In this document: piece after piece, positions 8,696 to 17,703 of the stretch
Numbering within the stretch: the stretch's first letter is position 1
Layout: every line of letters starts with the position of its first letter
Assembly (NCBI RefSeq): GCF_002224485.1
Contig: NZ_CP022463.1
Span: 340,376-404,375 of the forward strand
Direction of reading: 5' to 3'
DNA: 64,000 nt
From: Sinomonas sp. R1AF57
GTDB lineage: Bacteria; Actinomycetota; Actinomycetes; Actinomycetales; Micrococcaceae
The notes under the pieces: model-generated
Told to the model about the DNA's origin: nothing
Seen by the model: the letters and a program-made list of their open reading frames with translations, nothing else
The model's database searches: none
Position numbers and translations under genes: made by a program

Positions 8696-8797
8696 ATGAA
8701 GACCGCACGACTCGCTCTGGGCTGGATCCTCGTAGGAGTTCCGCTGCTCTACGGGATCGCCACGACCCTCATGAAGGCCTCTGCCCTCTTCGGCTGA
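8696..8797 (+). CDS. MFS transporter small subunit (33-residue membrane peptide)
   Basis: This 33-residue peptide starts at an ATG one base after the stop of the OFA remnant, with GGAGAG within range. It consists of one transmembrane helix (LALGWILVGVPLLYGIATTL) preceded by MKTAR and followed by MKASALFG. Such peptides are found immediately downstream of intact OFA-type transporters and are annotated as their small subunit. Here the gene is intact although its large partner has lost its first half, so it is either a fresh orphan or serves another transporter. Confidence 0.75.
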   Translation: MKTARLALGWILVGVPLLYGIATTLMKASALFG

Positions 8798-8854
8798 CCC
8801 GGGGGCCGACCGCCGGCCCGACCGGGCCCGACGGCGGCGCGGTAGCGTGGGCTC

Positions 8855-9166
8855 ATGCCCTCCTACCGCGCCGTCCTTCAGATCACGGGCCTGCGCCCGG
8901 GCAACCCACCGGAGCGGGTCATGGACGCGGCGCGCGGGGCGCTGGCCTCCATGCACCACGTCGAGGCCGACCAGATAGACATCGTCCGCGGCGTGCCGCA
9001 GATCACCCTCCGCTTCCTCGTCGAGGCCGAGAATGACAGCGACGAGGTCGCCGCCGCCCGCCGGGCCGCCCTCGCGGTGCAGGACGCCGTCGAGGACGTC
9101 GCGACGACCGGACGCCTCCAGGTCCTGCGCCGGTCGCGGGGGCGCTGGGTGCCCCTCGGCCTCTAG
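8855..9166 (+). CDS. Conserved hypothetical protein, 103 residues
   Basis: The frame opens with MPSYRAVLQITGLRPGNPPE and ends with GRWVPLGL. Its codon use is like that of its neighbours and it has clear alternating beta/alpha character: a strand, a helix (PERVMDAARGALASM), a strand (PQITLRFLVEA) and a long helix (AAARRAALAVQDAVEDVATT), suggesting a small ferredoxin-like fold. There is no signal peptide or catalytic motif. I do not recognise a function. It lies 57 bp after the small transporter subunit and converges on the DedA gene, leaving only 38 bp between stops. Confidence 0.65.
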   Translation: MPSYRAVLQITGLRPGNPPERVMDAARGALASMHHVEADQIDIVRGVPQITLRFLVEAENDSDEVAAARRAALAVQDAVEDVATTGRLQVLRRSRGRWVPLGL

Positions 9167-9204
9167 GGCCGCCTCGGACCCTCAGCCGCGCATTTCTACA
9201 CAAC

Positions 9205-9858
9205 TCACGGCGCTTCGGGGCCGTTCTCGGGCGGAATGGGCTCTGGATGATGCAGTTCTGCACGGTGCTTGCCCCGCCGATGCCGCGCCGCCACGACCGC
9301 GGCGACCGTGAGGCCCACCGCGACCCCCACTCCAGTGCCGATCACGGCGCTCGTCCAGAAGGGGAGCCCTGTGGCACGTCCGGTCACGTATCCGAGCGCG
9401 ACGTGCCACAGAGACCACAGGAGGCCTCCGATGGCTGCGGCGCCCGCGAATCGCCGCATCGGGACCTCGCCCACACCGGCTGTGGCGCTCGCGGCGAGGC
9501 GCCCCCCGGCGAGGAAGCGGACGCCGATGATCGCCCCGTAGGTCGACGATGCCCCGAACCTCTCGACCACGCGCCGCACTGTCCGGTGCGTCTGCCGGCC
9601 CCAGCCGGTGCGGTCGAGGAAGCCGGTCATGCGGTGCCGGAAGAGCAGGTACACCCCGATGTCGGACAGCCACGAGCCCAGCGTGCCGAGCAGCACGAGC
9701 ACGACGGCGTTCATCCGCCCCTCCACGGCGAGGCTGCCCGCCGCTACGAGCGCGACCTCCGACGGGACCGGCGGGATGAAGCCGTCCAGCACTACCAGCA
9801 CGGTGAGCCAGACGAGCACCCAGGGGCCCGAGAGCCCGTCGGCGAGAGCTGGGTCCAC
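9205..9858 (-). CDS. DedA family membrane protein
   Basis: The protein has 217 residues with DedA/VTT features: an N-terminal hydrophobic region with FIPPVPSEVALVAAGSLA (the E of the PxE motif is thought to be essential), GSWLSDIGVYLLFR, and RFLAGGRLAASATAG in the place of the family R-x-x-x-G-G-R motif. DedA proteins reside in the cytoplasmic membrane and are linked to lipid carrier or phospholipid flipping and to membrane-potential maintenance. The GTG start directly abuts the stop of the macrodomain gene, so the two are translationally coupled. The C-terminal tail is His/Glu-rich and soluble. Confidence 0.88.
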   Translation of the reverse strand: MDPALADGLSGPWVLVWLTVLVVLDGFIPPVPSEVALVAAGSLAVEGRMNAVVLVLLGTLGSWLSDIGVYLLFRHRMTGFLDRTGWGRQTHRTVRRVVERFGASSTYGAIIGVRFLAGGRLAASATAGVGEVPMRRFAGAAAIGGLLWSLWHVALGYVTGRATGLPFWTSAVIGTGVGVAVGLTVAAVVAARHRRGKHRAELHHPEPIPPENGPEAP

Positions 9859-10377
9859 TCAGCCCACCTCGCGCAGCGCTGTCCGGAACGCGGCCGCCAT
9901 CTCCGGCCCGAACAGGACGAATTCGACGACCTCCACGCCGCCGGCGTCCGCCGTCAGGACGCTTCCGACAGCCGTCGAGGCGACAACCCTGCGGTCCCAC
10001 CCGTAGATGCCCGCCGAGATCGCGGGGAAGGCCACTGATGCGGCGCCCAGGTCAGCTGCCACCGCAAGGCTCTCGGAGAAGCAGGACGCGAGGAGGGCCT
10101 GGTCGCGCTCGCCGGCGTGCCAGTTCGGCCCCACGGTGTGGATGACCCACCGGGCCGCGAGCCGGTACCCCGGCGTGGCGACGGCGGCCCCGACCGGGAG
10201 GCCTTGCGGCAGCCGGCCGCGGCGCAGCTCCCGGCAGGCCTCGAGAAGCTCCGGCCCGGCTGCACGGTGGATGGCGCCGTCCACCCCGCCGCCGCCGAGC
10301 AGCGAGGAGTTCGCCGCGTTGACGATCGCGTCGACGTCCCGCTTCGTGATGTCGCCCTCGACGATCTCGATCCGCAT
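9859..10377 (-). CDS. Macrodomain protein (O-acetyl-ADP-ribose deacetylase type)
   Basis: The protein is a stand-alone macrodomain of 172 residues. It has GDITKRDVDAIVNAANSSLL at residues 8-27 with the Asn of the ADP-ribose pocket, then GGGGVDGAIHRAAGP, and the second loop SAGIYGW. These match the YmdB/MacroD branch, which removes the acyl or ADP-ribosyl group from ADP-ribose derivatives in the cytoplasm. It forms a two-gene unit with the DedA gene, with zero bases between stop and start. Upstream lies a short degenerate copy of the 21-bp repeat. Confidence 0.9.
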   Translation of the reverse strand: MRIEIVEGDITKRDVDAIVNAANSSLLGGGGVDGAIHRAAGPELLEACRELRRGRLPQGLPVGAAVATPGYRLAARWVIHTVGPNWHAGERDQALLASCFSESLAVAADLGAASVAFPAISAGIYGWDRRVVASTAVGSVLTADAGGVEVVEFVLFGPEMAAAFRTALREVG

Positions 10378-10391
10378 AGGTCCAGTGTGCG

Positions 10392-10430
10392 CCAGGACCC
10401 CGCAACGCGGCGGCAGGGACCCCGCAACGG
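10392..10430. repeat. Degenerate tandem copies of the 21-bp repeat
   Basis: Two units of the pattern GGACCCCGCAACG, 22 bp apart, form the reverse complement of the GTTGCGGGGTC repeat seen at 4900-4941 and 22960-23001. They fill the gap between the pseudouridine synthase stop and the macrodomain start. Confidence 0.7.
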
Positions 10431-11402
10431 TCAGGCCGGGGCCTCCTGCAGGGTCAGCCGGCTGCGGAACTCGACGTCCTGCCCGGAGATCGGGTCCCGG
10501 AAGCTGATGCCGCGGGCCAGCAGCTGCAGCGGCCGCGTGTAGTCGTCGGGCGCCTTGTCCAGGAGCACCGGATAGAAGGGGTCATGCATGATCCCAACCC
10601 CGAGGCCGGCCATGTGCACCCGCAGCTGGTGCGTCTTGCCCGTGTGCGGCTCGAGCCGGAACAGCGCCCGCGGCGAGTCGTCCGGGCCGCCGACCCGCTC
10701 GAGCGTCACGCGCGTCTCGGCATTCGGTTCGCCGTCCACCACCGAGGCCAGGAGGTAGTCCCGGCTCTTCACCATCCTGTTGCGCACGACGGCGGGCGCG
10801 GCGAACCGCTCGGCCGCCCACGCGGCGTCGTGCGTACCAACAGCAGGGGAGAGCGCGGAAGGTTCCAACGCAGAGACGCACTCGTATTCTTTCTGCACGG
10901 CGCGCCGCTCGAAGAGCACCTGGTACTTCCCGCGCGTTTCCGGGTTCACGGAGAACAGCAGCACCCCGGCGGTCATGCGGTCGAGGCGGTGCATGGGGAT
11001 GAGGTCCGGCAGCGCGAGCTGGTTCCGCAGCCGCACGAGTGCCGACTCCTGGATGTACGTCCCGCCTGGGGTGGTCGGCAGGAAGTGGGGCTTGTCCGCG
11101 ACGAGCACGTGCTCGTCCCGGTGGAGCACCGAGATCTCGACCGGGAGGCGCTCCTCGGCGGGGAGGGTGCGGTAGTACCAGATGAACGTGTGCTCCTCGA
11201 GCGGGGTGCCCCGGTGCAGGGGCGAGCCGTCCATCCCGACGATCTCGCCGCCGTCGAACCTCTCGAGGATGCCCTCGGGGTCGATGTGGCCCCACCGGTG
11301 GAGCATGTAGTCCAGCGCGGTCTCCCACGGCCCCTCCGCGGGCAGCCGCAGCCGGGTGGCGTTGACGCCGTCGCGCACAGGGAGAGGGGATTTCATCACC
11401 AT
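10431..11402 (-). CDS. RluA family pseudouridine synthase
   Basis: The protein has 323 residues. The catalytic motif [13 protein letters not shown] (Asp nucleophile in HRLD) and the C-terminal [12 protein letters not shown] block place it in the RluA family, which isomerises uridine in rRNA or tRNA. The N-terminal 90 residues ([20 protein letters not shown]) replace the usual S4-like region, as in the actinobacterial and RluA-like subset. Start choice is between ATG at 11402 and a second ATG two codons later; a TANNNT-like element lies immediately upstream. It is divergent from the PEP carboxylase gene with 42 bp between starts. The target nucleotide is not deducible. Confidence 0.88.
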   Translation of the reverse strand: MVMKSPLPVRDGVNATRLRLPAEGPWETALDYMLHRWGHIDPEGILERFDGGEIVGMDGSPLHRGTPLEEHTFIWYYRTLPAEERLPVEISVLHRDEHVLVADKPHFLPTTPGGTYIQESALVRLRNQLALPDLIPMHRLDRMTAGVLLFSVNPETRGKYQVLFERRAVQKEYECVSALEPSALSPAVGTHDAAWAAERFAAPAVVRNRMVKSRDYLLASVVDGEPNAETRVTLERVGGPDDSPRALFRLEPHTGKTHQLRVHMAGLGVGIMHDPFYPVLLDKAPDDYTRPLQLLARGISFRDPISGQDVEFRSRLTLQEAPA

Positions 11403-11444
11403 TCAAGGGTATCCTCGCGCTGGAACCCTAGCTTCTGGAGTGCC

Positions 11445-14321
11445 ATGCCTGCGCCCGCCGATGCCCTTGATGCCGCCTCTGCGGCAGACACAGCCCCCGC
11501 CGCGGAGCCGGCGGCGGAGCTGCGAGCCGACGTCCGCCGCGTCTCGACGCTGCTGGGCGAATCGCTCGTGCGCCAGCACGGCCCCGGGCTCCTGCGCCTC
11601 GTGGAGGAGGTGCGCCTCCTGACCAAGGAGTCCAAGGAGGCCGCGCGCGGCGGCGCGGGGGCGCTCGGGCCGTGGAACGCGGCCGACGTCGCCGCCCAGG
11701 TCCGCGAGCTCCTCGCCTCCCTGCCGCTCGACGAGGCGACCGAGCTGGTCCGCGCCTTCGCGTTCTACTTCCACCTGGCCAACGCGGCGGAGCAGCTGCA
11801 CCGGGTGCGCGAGCTCAGGGACGTCGCGGACGACGCCGGGTGGCTGGCCGCCGCTGTCCGCGACATCGCGGCCCAGGGCGGGGCGGAGGCCCTGCAGCGG
11901 ACCGTCGACTCCCTCGACGTGCGTCCCGTCTTCACGGCGCACCCGACGGAGGCGACCCGCCGATCCGTCCTGGACAAGCTGCGCGCGATCGACCGCATCC
12001 TCGAGGTCCCTTCCGAGGAGGGAACCGCCCTGCGGCGCCGCCAGGACCGCCACCTCGCGGAGATCATCGACCAGATGTGGCAGACCGACGAGGTGCGCCT
12101 GGTCAGCCCCGCGCCCTTGGACGAGGCGCGCAACGCCGTCTACTACCTCGGCGAGATCTTCGCCCGCGCCCTGCCCGAGGTCCTCGACGACCTCGCAGAC
12201 CTCCTCGCCGAGCACGGCGTCACCCTCCCTCCGGGTCGGGCGACCCTGCGGTTCGGCTCCTGGATCGGCGGTGACCGGGACGGCAACCCCAACGTCACCC
12301 CGGACGTCACGCGGGAGATCCTGGGGCTGCAGAACCAGACGGCGGTCCGGATCGCGGTAGGGATCGTCGACGAGCTCATCAGCTCCCTGTCCAACTCCAC
12401 CGACCTCACCTCCGTGGGACCGGAGCTCGAGGAGTCGATCCGGACCGATCTGGCCAGGCTGCCGTCGCTGGATCCACGCGTGCTCGAGCTCAACGCGCAC
12501 GAGCCCTACCGGCTCAAGCTCACGTGCATCAAGGCCAAGCTTCTCAACACTGGCCGGCGCGTCGCCTCGGGCTCCGCGCACGAGCCCGGCCGCGACTATG
12601 TCAACACCGAGCAGCTCGCGGCCGACTTCGACGTGATCGAGCGCTCGCTGCGTGCCCACTCGCCGCTCGCGGCCGACGGCGTGCTGGGCAGCGCACGCCG
12701 GGTCCTCGCCTCGTGCGGGCTCCACCTCGCGACTCTGGATATCCGCGAGCACGCCGACTACCACCACGAGGCCGTGGGGCTGCTGCTCGATCCCCTGGCC
12801 GAGCTGCCGCGCCCGTACCTCGAGCTCTCGCGCGAGGAGCGCCAGGGTGTTCTGAGCCGGGAGCTTGCCTCGCGGCGGCCGCTCACAGGGCACCCCGTGA
12901 TGCTCCCCGGGCACGCGGGCAGGGTCTACGAGACGATGCGCGTGATCCGGCAGGCCCGGAGGCGTCTGGGGCCGGACGTCATCGAGACCTACATCGTGTC
13001 CGTGACCCGGGGTCCCGACGACGTGCTGGCCGCCGCGCTGCTGGCGCGGGAGGCCGGGCTCGTGCGGATCTTCGGGGAGGAGCCGTACGCCCACATCGGG
13101 TTCGCGCCGCTGCTGGAGACGCTCGACGAGCTGCGCGAGGCCGCCCAGATCGTGGACGCCCTCCTGGCCGACCCGGCGTACCGGGAGCTCGTCCGGCTGC
13201 GGGGGGACCTCCAGGAGGTCATGCTGGGGTACTCGGACTCCAACATGGAGTCCGGCGTGTTCACGAGCCAGTGGGAGATCCACAAGGCTCAGCGGGCCCT
13301 GCGCGACGTCGCGGCCCGGCACGGGGTGCGACTGCGGCTCTTCCACGGGCGCGGCGGCTCAGTGGGCCGGGGCGGCGGCCCGACCCACGAGGCGATCATG
13401 GCCCAGCCCAACGGCGTGCTCGAGGGGGAGATCAAGTTCACCGAGCAGGGCGAGGTGATCAGCGACAAGTACTCGCTGCCGGGGCTGGCGCGGGACAACC
13501 TCGCGCTCTCCCTCGCCGCCGTCATGCGCGCCACCGCGCTCCACCGGGACCCGCACACCGCCCTCGGGGACCGCGAGCGGTTCAGCGCCCTCATGGATCT
13601 CGTCTCCGAGGCGGCGTTCGCGCGGTACCGGACCCTGATCGATGACCCCGACCTTCCGGCCTACTTCATGGCCTCGACGCCGGTCGAGCTCCTCGAGCAG
13701 CTCAACATCGGCTCGCGGCCCGCGCGCCGGCCCGACTCCCACACGGCGTCCGACGGGCTGCCGGGGCTCGAGGGGATGCGGGCCATCACCTGGGTGTTCG
13801 GGTGGACGCAGTCGAGGCAGATCGTCCCCGGGTGGTTCGGGGTCGGCTCCGGGCTGCGGGCCGCGCGGGAGGCCGGGAAGGGCAGCGAGCTGCGGGAGAT
13901 GTTCGAGCGCTGGCCGATCTTCGGCTCGGTGATCTCGAACGTCGAGATGACGCTGGCCAAGACCGACCTCGAGATCGCGTCCCACTACGTCTCGACCCTC
14001 GTCCCGGCGAAGCTGCACCGGTTCTTCGACGCGATCCGGGCCGAGTACGAGCTCACCGTGGCGGAGGTCCGCCGCCTCGCACGGGAGACCGAGCTGCTCG
14101 ACACGGCGCCGACCCTCAAGCGGACCCTCGAGATCCGCGACCAGTACCTCGACCCCATCAGCTACCTCCAGGTCGAGCTGCTGCGCCGCATCCGCTCGGG
14201 CGCGCGGGGCGGGGACGTCCGGGGCAGGGACGTCCCGGACGGCGAGGCCGCGGACAAGCTGCAGCGCGCCCTCCTGATCACGATCAACGGGGTCGCGGCG
14301 GGCCTGCGCAACACTGGATAG
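11445..14321 (+). CDS. ppc: Phosphoenolpyruvate carboxylase
   Basis: The protein has 958 residues, slightly longer than the 880-920 usual because of an Ala-rich start. It carboxylates PEP to oxaloacetate in the cytoplasm, replenishing the TCA cycle. Both active-site signatures are intact: [13 protein letters not shown] near residue 165 (catalytic His) and [19 protein letters not shown] near residue 634 (catalytic His/Arg loop). [16 protein letters not shown] is also present, and the C-terminus ends asparagine-threonine-glycine as in most family members. The ATG at 11445 is preceded by TGGAG. The gene is divergent from the RluA-family gene and lies 135 bp upstream of hsp20; that gap contains a DosR-like box. 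A long overlapping frame upstream of 11445 is a shadow. Confidence 0.96.
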   Translation: MPAPADALDAASAADTAPAAEPAAELRADVRRVSTLLGESLVRQHGPGLLRLVEEVRLLTKESKEAARGGAGALGPWNAADVAAQVRELLASLPLDEATELVRAFAFYFHLANAAEQLHRVRELRDVADDAGWLAAAVRDIAAQGGAEALQRTVDSLDVRPVFTAHPTEATRRSVLDKLRAIDRILEVPSEEGTALRRRQDRHLAEIIDQMWQTDEVRLVSPAPLDEARNAVYYLGEIFARALPEVLDDLADLLAEHGVTLPPGRATLRFGSWIGGDRDGNPNVTPDVTREILGLQNQTAVRIAVGIVDELISSLSNSTDLTSVGPELEESIRTDLARLPSLDPRVLELNAHEPYRLKLTCIKAKLLNTGRRVASGSAHEPGRDYVNTEQLAADFDVIERSLRAHSPLAADGVLGSARRVLASCGLHLATLDIREHADYHHEAVGLLLDPLAELPRPYLELSREERQGVLSRELASRRPLTGHPVMLPGHAGRVYETMRVIRQARRRLGPDVIETYIVSVTRGPDDVLAAALLAREAGLVRIFGEEPYAHIGFAPLLETLDELREAAQIVDALLADPAYRELVRLRGDLQEVMLGYSDSNMESGVFTSQWEIHKAQRALRDVAARHGVRLRLFHGRGGSVGRGGGPTHEAIMAQPNGVLEGEIKFTEQGEVISDKYSLPGLARDNLALSLAAVMRATALHRDPHTALGDRERFSALMDLVSEAAFARYRTLIDDPDLPAYFMASTPVELLEQLNIGSRPARRPDSHTASDGLPGLEGMRAITWVFGWTQSRQIVPGWFGVGSGLRAAREAGKGSELREMFERWPIFGSVISNVEMTLAKTDLEIASHYVSTLVPAKLHRFFDAIRAEYELTVAEVRRLARETELLDTAPTLKRTLEIRDQYLDPISYLQVELLRRIRSGARGGDVRGRDVPDGEAADKLQRALLITINGVAAGLRNTG

Positions 14322-14367
14322 GGGGCGCGCCGGGGCCGGGGGCCGCTCAGGATGCCGTGCGCGGCGC

Positions 14368-14383
14368 GGGGACCAAGGGCCTT
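14368..14383 (+). promoter_or_regulatory. DosR-like box upstream of hsp20
   Basis: GGGGACCAAGGGCCTT contains the dormancy-box core GG-n-C-nnnn-G-n-CC without mismatch (14370-14381), 74 bp upstream of the hsp20 start. A DosR-like response regulator is encoded 6 kb away. The core is short in a 70% GC genome, so this is supported mainly by context. Confidence 0.5.
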
Positions 14384-14456
14384 CACCTCGGCCAGCGGTG
14401 CGCGGCATGCTGGAAGGGGCGGACCGACCGGGCCCGCCGCGAGAAAGGGAAACGCA

Positions 14457-14882
14457 ATGTCAGAGCTGGCCAGGTGGTTCGACAATCGCAGGACGCCGTT
14501 CGAGCTGATCGAGAGGCTCTTCGAGGGCGATGCCGCCCAGGCTGGTGGCATCAAGGTCGAGGAGGTCCGCGACGGCGACTCGCTCGTGGTCCGGGCCGAG
14601 CTCCCCGGGATCGACCCGGAGAAGGACGTCGACGTGAGCATCAGGGACGGCGCACTCCACATCCGCGCGTTCCGGGAGGAGAGGTCCGAGCAGAAGGAGA
14701 AGGACTCCTACCGCTCCGAATTCCGCTACGGCTCCTTCTCCCGGACCCTGCCCCTGCCGGAGGGCGCGACGGCGGACGACGTCACCGCCTCGTACAAGGA
14801 CGGCGTCCTCGAGGTGAGGGTCCCTGTCCCGTCCCAGCCGCCGACCCCGCCGCCGGCCAAGATCCAGGTGACGCGGGGCTGA
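14457..14882 (+). CDS. Hsp20/alpha-crystallin family small heat-shock protein
   Basis: The protein has 141 residues. The alpha-crystallin domain spans about residues 30-125, with RAELPGIDPEKDVDVSI, a beta-rich centre (YRSEFRYGSFSRTLPLP), and the closing ASYKDGVLEVRVPVP where the conserved G-V-L occurs. A Pro-rich tail with KIQV supplies the I-x-V-like oligomer anchor. It should act as an ATP-independent holdase in the cytoplasm. GAAAGGGAA precedes the ATG. In mycobacteria the orthologous chaperones belong to the DosR hypoxia regulon; the DosR-like box upstream and the DosRS genes nearby suggest the same here. A strong hairpin follows the stop. Confidence 0.92.
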   Translation: MSELARWFDNRRTPFELIERLFEGDAAQAGGIKVEEVRDGDSLVVRAELPGIDPEKDVDVSIRDGALHIRAFREERSEQKEKDSYRSEFRYGSFSRTLPLPEGATADDVTASYKDGVLEVRVPVPSQPPTPPPAKIQVTRG

Positions 14883-14901
14883 CGCCGGGGCAGCAGCCGC
14901 T

Positions 14902-14940
14902 GGAGGGGGACTTGTCTCGGGTACAGACAAGTCCCCCTCC
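14902..14940 (+). terminator. Hairpin downstream of hsp20
   Basis: A perfect 16-bp stem (GGAGGGGGACTTGTCT and its complement at 14925-14940) encloses the 7-base loop CGGGTAC, 20 bp after the hsp20 stop. No U-tract follows, as is common in actinobacterial terminators. The loop carries the core of the 31-bp repeat array that follows. Confidence 0.8.
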
Positions 14941-15204
14941 CGCGTTCTCGGGTACGCCAGCAGTCGCCGCCCGACGTTTCGGGTGCGCCACAATCCGCTG
15001 GGGGGCGTTCCGGGTACGCGGACACGGGTACGCAGCGCAGCTGCCTCGGACCGCCGTCTCTGCCCGGGACCGCACGCACGACGCCGGCGGGCCGGGCGCC
15101 GCCGTGGGGCACCCGCCGTCGTGCGTACCGGAGATGGTGTGGAGGTGCATTTCGCGTACCCGAGATGGTGTGGGGGCGTGTTTGGCGTACCCGAGATGGG
15201 GTGG
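14941..15204. repeat. Head-to-head array of 31-bp-period repeats
   Basis: Units with the core TTCTCGGGTACGCC recur at 14943, 14975 and 15006, continuing the CGGGTAC of the preceding hairpin (periods 31-32). After about 100 bp, three units in the opposite orientation (CGTACCCGAGATGGTGTGG) start at 15124, 15155 and 15186, exactly 31 bp apart. The 389 bp between hsp20 and the convergent PEP synthase gene hold this array and two flanking hairpins, with no plausible coding frame. The spacers are not unique and a cas context is lacking, so it is not a CRISPR. Confidence 0.8.
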
Positions 15205-15239
15205 GGAGCCAGATCCCCCCATCTGACACCTGGCTCCCC
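15203..15239 (-). terminator. Hairpin downstream of the PEP synthase gene
   Basis: A perfect 10-bp stem, GGGGAGCCAG with CTGGCTCCCC, around a 17-base loop, lies 32 bp beyond the PEP synthase stop on the minus strand. It overlaps the last unit of the repeat array. Confidence 0.65.
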
Positions 15240-15271
15240 TCCTGACGGCGCTGGCCTGTGCTGCCCCTCCC

Positions 15272-17698
15272 TCAGGGGCGCTCCGCGCCGCCTGGGTCTC
15301 CTTCGGCCCTGCCCTCCGCCGCAGCGATGATGGGCACGGTCCTCAGGAAGCTGTCGGGGTTGAGGGAGATCGAGTCGATGCCCTCGCCCACGAGGAACTC
15401 GGCGAAGTCCGGGTGGTTGCTCGGCCCCTGCCCGCAGATCCCGATGGGGATGCCCGAGGCATGGGCCTTGCGGATGGCCTCGGCGATCATGACGGTCACG
15501 GCCTCCTCGCGCTCGTCGAAGAGGGCGGCCAGCCGCTCCGAGTCGCGGTCCACGCCGAGGACGAGCTGCGTGAGGTCGTTGGAGCCGATGGAGAACCCGT
15601 CGAAGCGCTCGGCGAACTGCTCGGCCAGCACCACGTTGGAGGGGATCTCGCACATCATGTAGACCTTGAGCCCGTTCTCCCCGCGGGCCAGGCCGTGCTC
15701 GGCCATCGCGGCGAGCACGGCGTCCGCCTCCGCCGGCGTCCGGCAGAACGGCACCATCACGACGACGTTGGCGAACCCGAGCTCCTCGCGCGCCTTCTTC
15801 AAGGCCCGGCACTCGAGGGCGAAGCCCTCCCGGTAGCGGTCGTCGTGGTAGCGCGAGGCGCCGCGGAAGCCGAGCATGGGGTTCTCCTCGGCCTCCTCGA
15901 ACGCCGCGCCGCCGAGCAGGTTCGCGTACTCGTTGGTCTTGAAGTCGCTCAGGCGCACGATGGCCGGGCCGGGATGGAACGGCGCGGCGATCTTCGCGAT
16001 GCCCGTCGCGAGCCGGTCCACGAAGTACTCGGTCGGGTCGGCGTAGCCGCGTGTGAGCTCCGCGATGGCCTCGCGGTCGGCCGGATCGGTGACGCGCTCC
16101 GGGTGCACGAGTGCCATCGGGTGCACGCGGATGAGGTTGCTGATGATGAACTCCATCCGCGCGAGCCCCACGCCGGCGGCGGGCAGGCGCCACCAGCGGA
16201 ACGCGGCGGAGGGGTCCGCGAGGTTCACCATGATCCGGGTCCGCGTCTCGGACAGTGCCCCCGTGTCGGCCTCCTCGACGGTGAACGGGATGAGGCCGCC
16301 GAGGACGAGCCCCTCGGCGCCCTGCGCGCACGAGACGGTGACCGGTTCGCCGTCGGTGATCGCCGCCGTGCCGTGGACCGTGCCCACGACGGCGGGCACG
16401 CCGAGTTCGCGGCTCACGATCGCCGCGTGGCTCGTGGGGCCGCCATGGTCCGTGACGATCCCGGACGCGCGCTTCATGATCGGCACCCAGTCGGGATCGG
16501 TCATGGTGGTGACGAGGACGGCGCCGTCCCGGAACGACCCGATCTCGGAGGGGTCGGAGATGATGCACGCCTCGCCGGAGGCGATGGCGTCCCCGATCGC
16601 CGCGCCGCGGGCCAGGACCGGACCCGTGCCCGTGAGGTGGTGGATCTGGAAGGCCGAGGCGCTGCGGCGGGCCTGGACGGTCTCGGGGCGCGCCTGGACC
16701 ATGAACAGCTCGCCGGTCAGGCCGTCCTTGGCCCACTCCATGTCCATGGGCCGCCCGTAGTGCTCCTGCACGGCGACGGCCCAGCGGGCGAGCGTGAGGA
16801 TCTCGTCGTCGCCGAGCACGAAGGATTCGCGTTCCCGGCGGGACGTCTGCAGCAGGCGTGTCCCGGAGCCGCTGCGGGCGAAGACGAGCTTGCGCTCCTT
16901 CGCGCCGGCGCTCCTGCCGATGATGGGCCGCAGCCCCGGTTCGGCGAGCAGGGGAGAGAACACCTCGTACGCGTCCGGGTTCACCGACCCCTGCACGACC
17001 GTCTCGCCGAGCCCCCACGCGGCGCTGATCTCCACCACCCGGGGGAACCCGGACTCGGTGTCCAGGGTGAACATGACCCCGGAGCCGGCCAGGTCCGAGC
17101 GCACCATGCGCTGGACGCCGATGGAGAGGGCGACGTCGAGGTGGTCGATCCCCCGGAGCTCCCGGTAGCTGATGGCCCGGTCGGTGAAGAGGGAGGCGAA
17201 GCAGCGCCGGCACGCGTCGAGCAGGGCCCGCTCGCCGGTGACGTTCAGGAAGGTCTCCTGCTGTCCCGCGAAGCTCGCCTCGGGCAGGTCCTCGGCCGTC
17301 GCGCTGCTGCGCACGGCCACCGCGGGCGCGTCCTGGCCGAGGCGTTCGGCGAGCCGGCGGTACGAGGAGGTGATCGCCGTCGTGAGCCGCTCGGGGAAGG
17401 TGCCCGCGAGGAAGAGTTCGCGGACCGCGGAGCCGGTCTGCGACAGGGTGGCCTGCCCTGCGCGGAAGGCGGCGAGGAGGGTCGAGAGCGAGCCGCCGAT
17501 CCCGTTGGCCTCGACGTACAGGCGGTAGGCGGCCGAGGTCGTCGCGAAGCCCTCGGGGACGGCGACCCCGGCGGCCAGCAGGTGGCGGGTGAGTTCGCCG
17601 AGCGAGGCGTTCTTCCCTCCCACGCGGGGTACGTCGCCGATCCCGACGTCCTCGAAGTCGAGGACCAGTTCCGTCTCGGGGCGGGCCGGGGCGCTCAT
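15272..17698 (-). CDS. ppsA: Phosphoenolpyruvate synthase / PEP-utilising enzyme
   Basis: The protein has 808 residues in three PPDK-type parts. The N-terminal ATP-grasp domain contains VGGKNASLGELTRHL, the central phosphohistidine domain has the catalytic His in DHGGPTSHAAIV near residue 419, and the C-terminal PEP/pyruvate barrel ends with GICGQGPSNHPDFAEFLV, whose Cys is the family acid/base. It makes PEP from pyruvate and ATP in the cytoplasm. The ATG at 17698 comes 5 bp after the stop of the Cys-rich copper-binding gene, so the two form an operon. Placement between Hsp20 and a DosRS-like pair mirrors mycobacterial dormancy regions, where a PEP synthase is DosR-controlled. Paired with the PEP carboxylase next door it suggests rebalancing of the PEP/oxaloacetate node. 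Confidence 0.92.
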   Translation of the reverse strand: MSAPARPETELVLDFEDVGIGDVPRVGGKNASLGELTRHLLAAGVAVPEGFATTSAAYRLYVEANGIGGSLSTLLAAFRAGQATLSQTGSAVRELFLAGTFPERLTTAITSSYRRLAERLGQDAPAVAVRSSATAEDLPEASFAGQQETFLNVTGERALLDACRRCFASLFTDRAISYRELRGIDHLDVALSIGVQRMVRSDLAGSGVMFTLDTESGFPRVVEISAAWGLGETVVQGSVNPDAYEVFSPLLAEPGLRPIIGRSAGAKERKLVFARSGSGTRLLQTSRRERESFVLGDDEILTLARWAVAVQEHYGRPMDMEWAKDGLTGELFMVQARPETVQARRSASAFQIHHLTGTGPVLARGAAIGDAIASGEACIISDPSEIGSFRDGAVLVTTMTDPDWVPIMKRASGIVTDHGGPTSHAAIVSRELGVPAVVGTVHGTAAITDGEPVTVSCAQGAEGLVLGGLIPFTVEEADTGALSETRTRIMVNLADPSAAFRWWRLPAAGVGLARMEFIISNLIRVHPMALVHPERVTDPADREAIAELTRGYADPTEYFVDRLATGIAKIAAPFHPGPAIVRLSDFKTNEYANLLGGAAFEEAEENPMLGFRGASRYHDDRYREGFALECRALKKAREELGFANVVVMVPFCRTPAEADAVLAAMAEHGLARGENGLKVYMMCEIPSNVVLAEQFAERFDGFSIGSNDLTQLVLGVDRDSERLAALFDEREEAVTVMIAEAIRKAHASGIPIGICGQGPSNHPDFAEFLVGEGIDSISLNPDSFLRTVPIIAAAEGRAEGDPGGAERP

Positions 17699-17703
17699 CG
17701 CGC

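Noticed and set aside
10584-11444. N-terminal extension of the PEP carboxylase frame
   Set aside because: It runs antisense to the RluA-family gene, has no coding character, and the ATG at 11445 gives the expected PEPC length.
15070-15130. Recurrent octamer CGTCGTGC / GCACGACG as a special genomic signal
   Set aside because: It recurs many times across the window, often within coding sequence and one terminator, but without counts against a composition model it may only reflect GC-rich codon use.
15124-15204. Possible CRISPR array
   Set aside because: Only three 19-bp units with related, not unique, 12-bp spacers, an inverted partner set and no cas genes.
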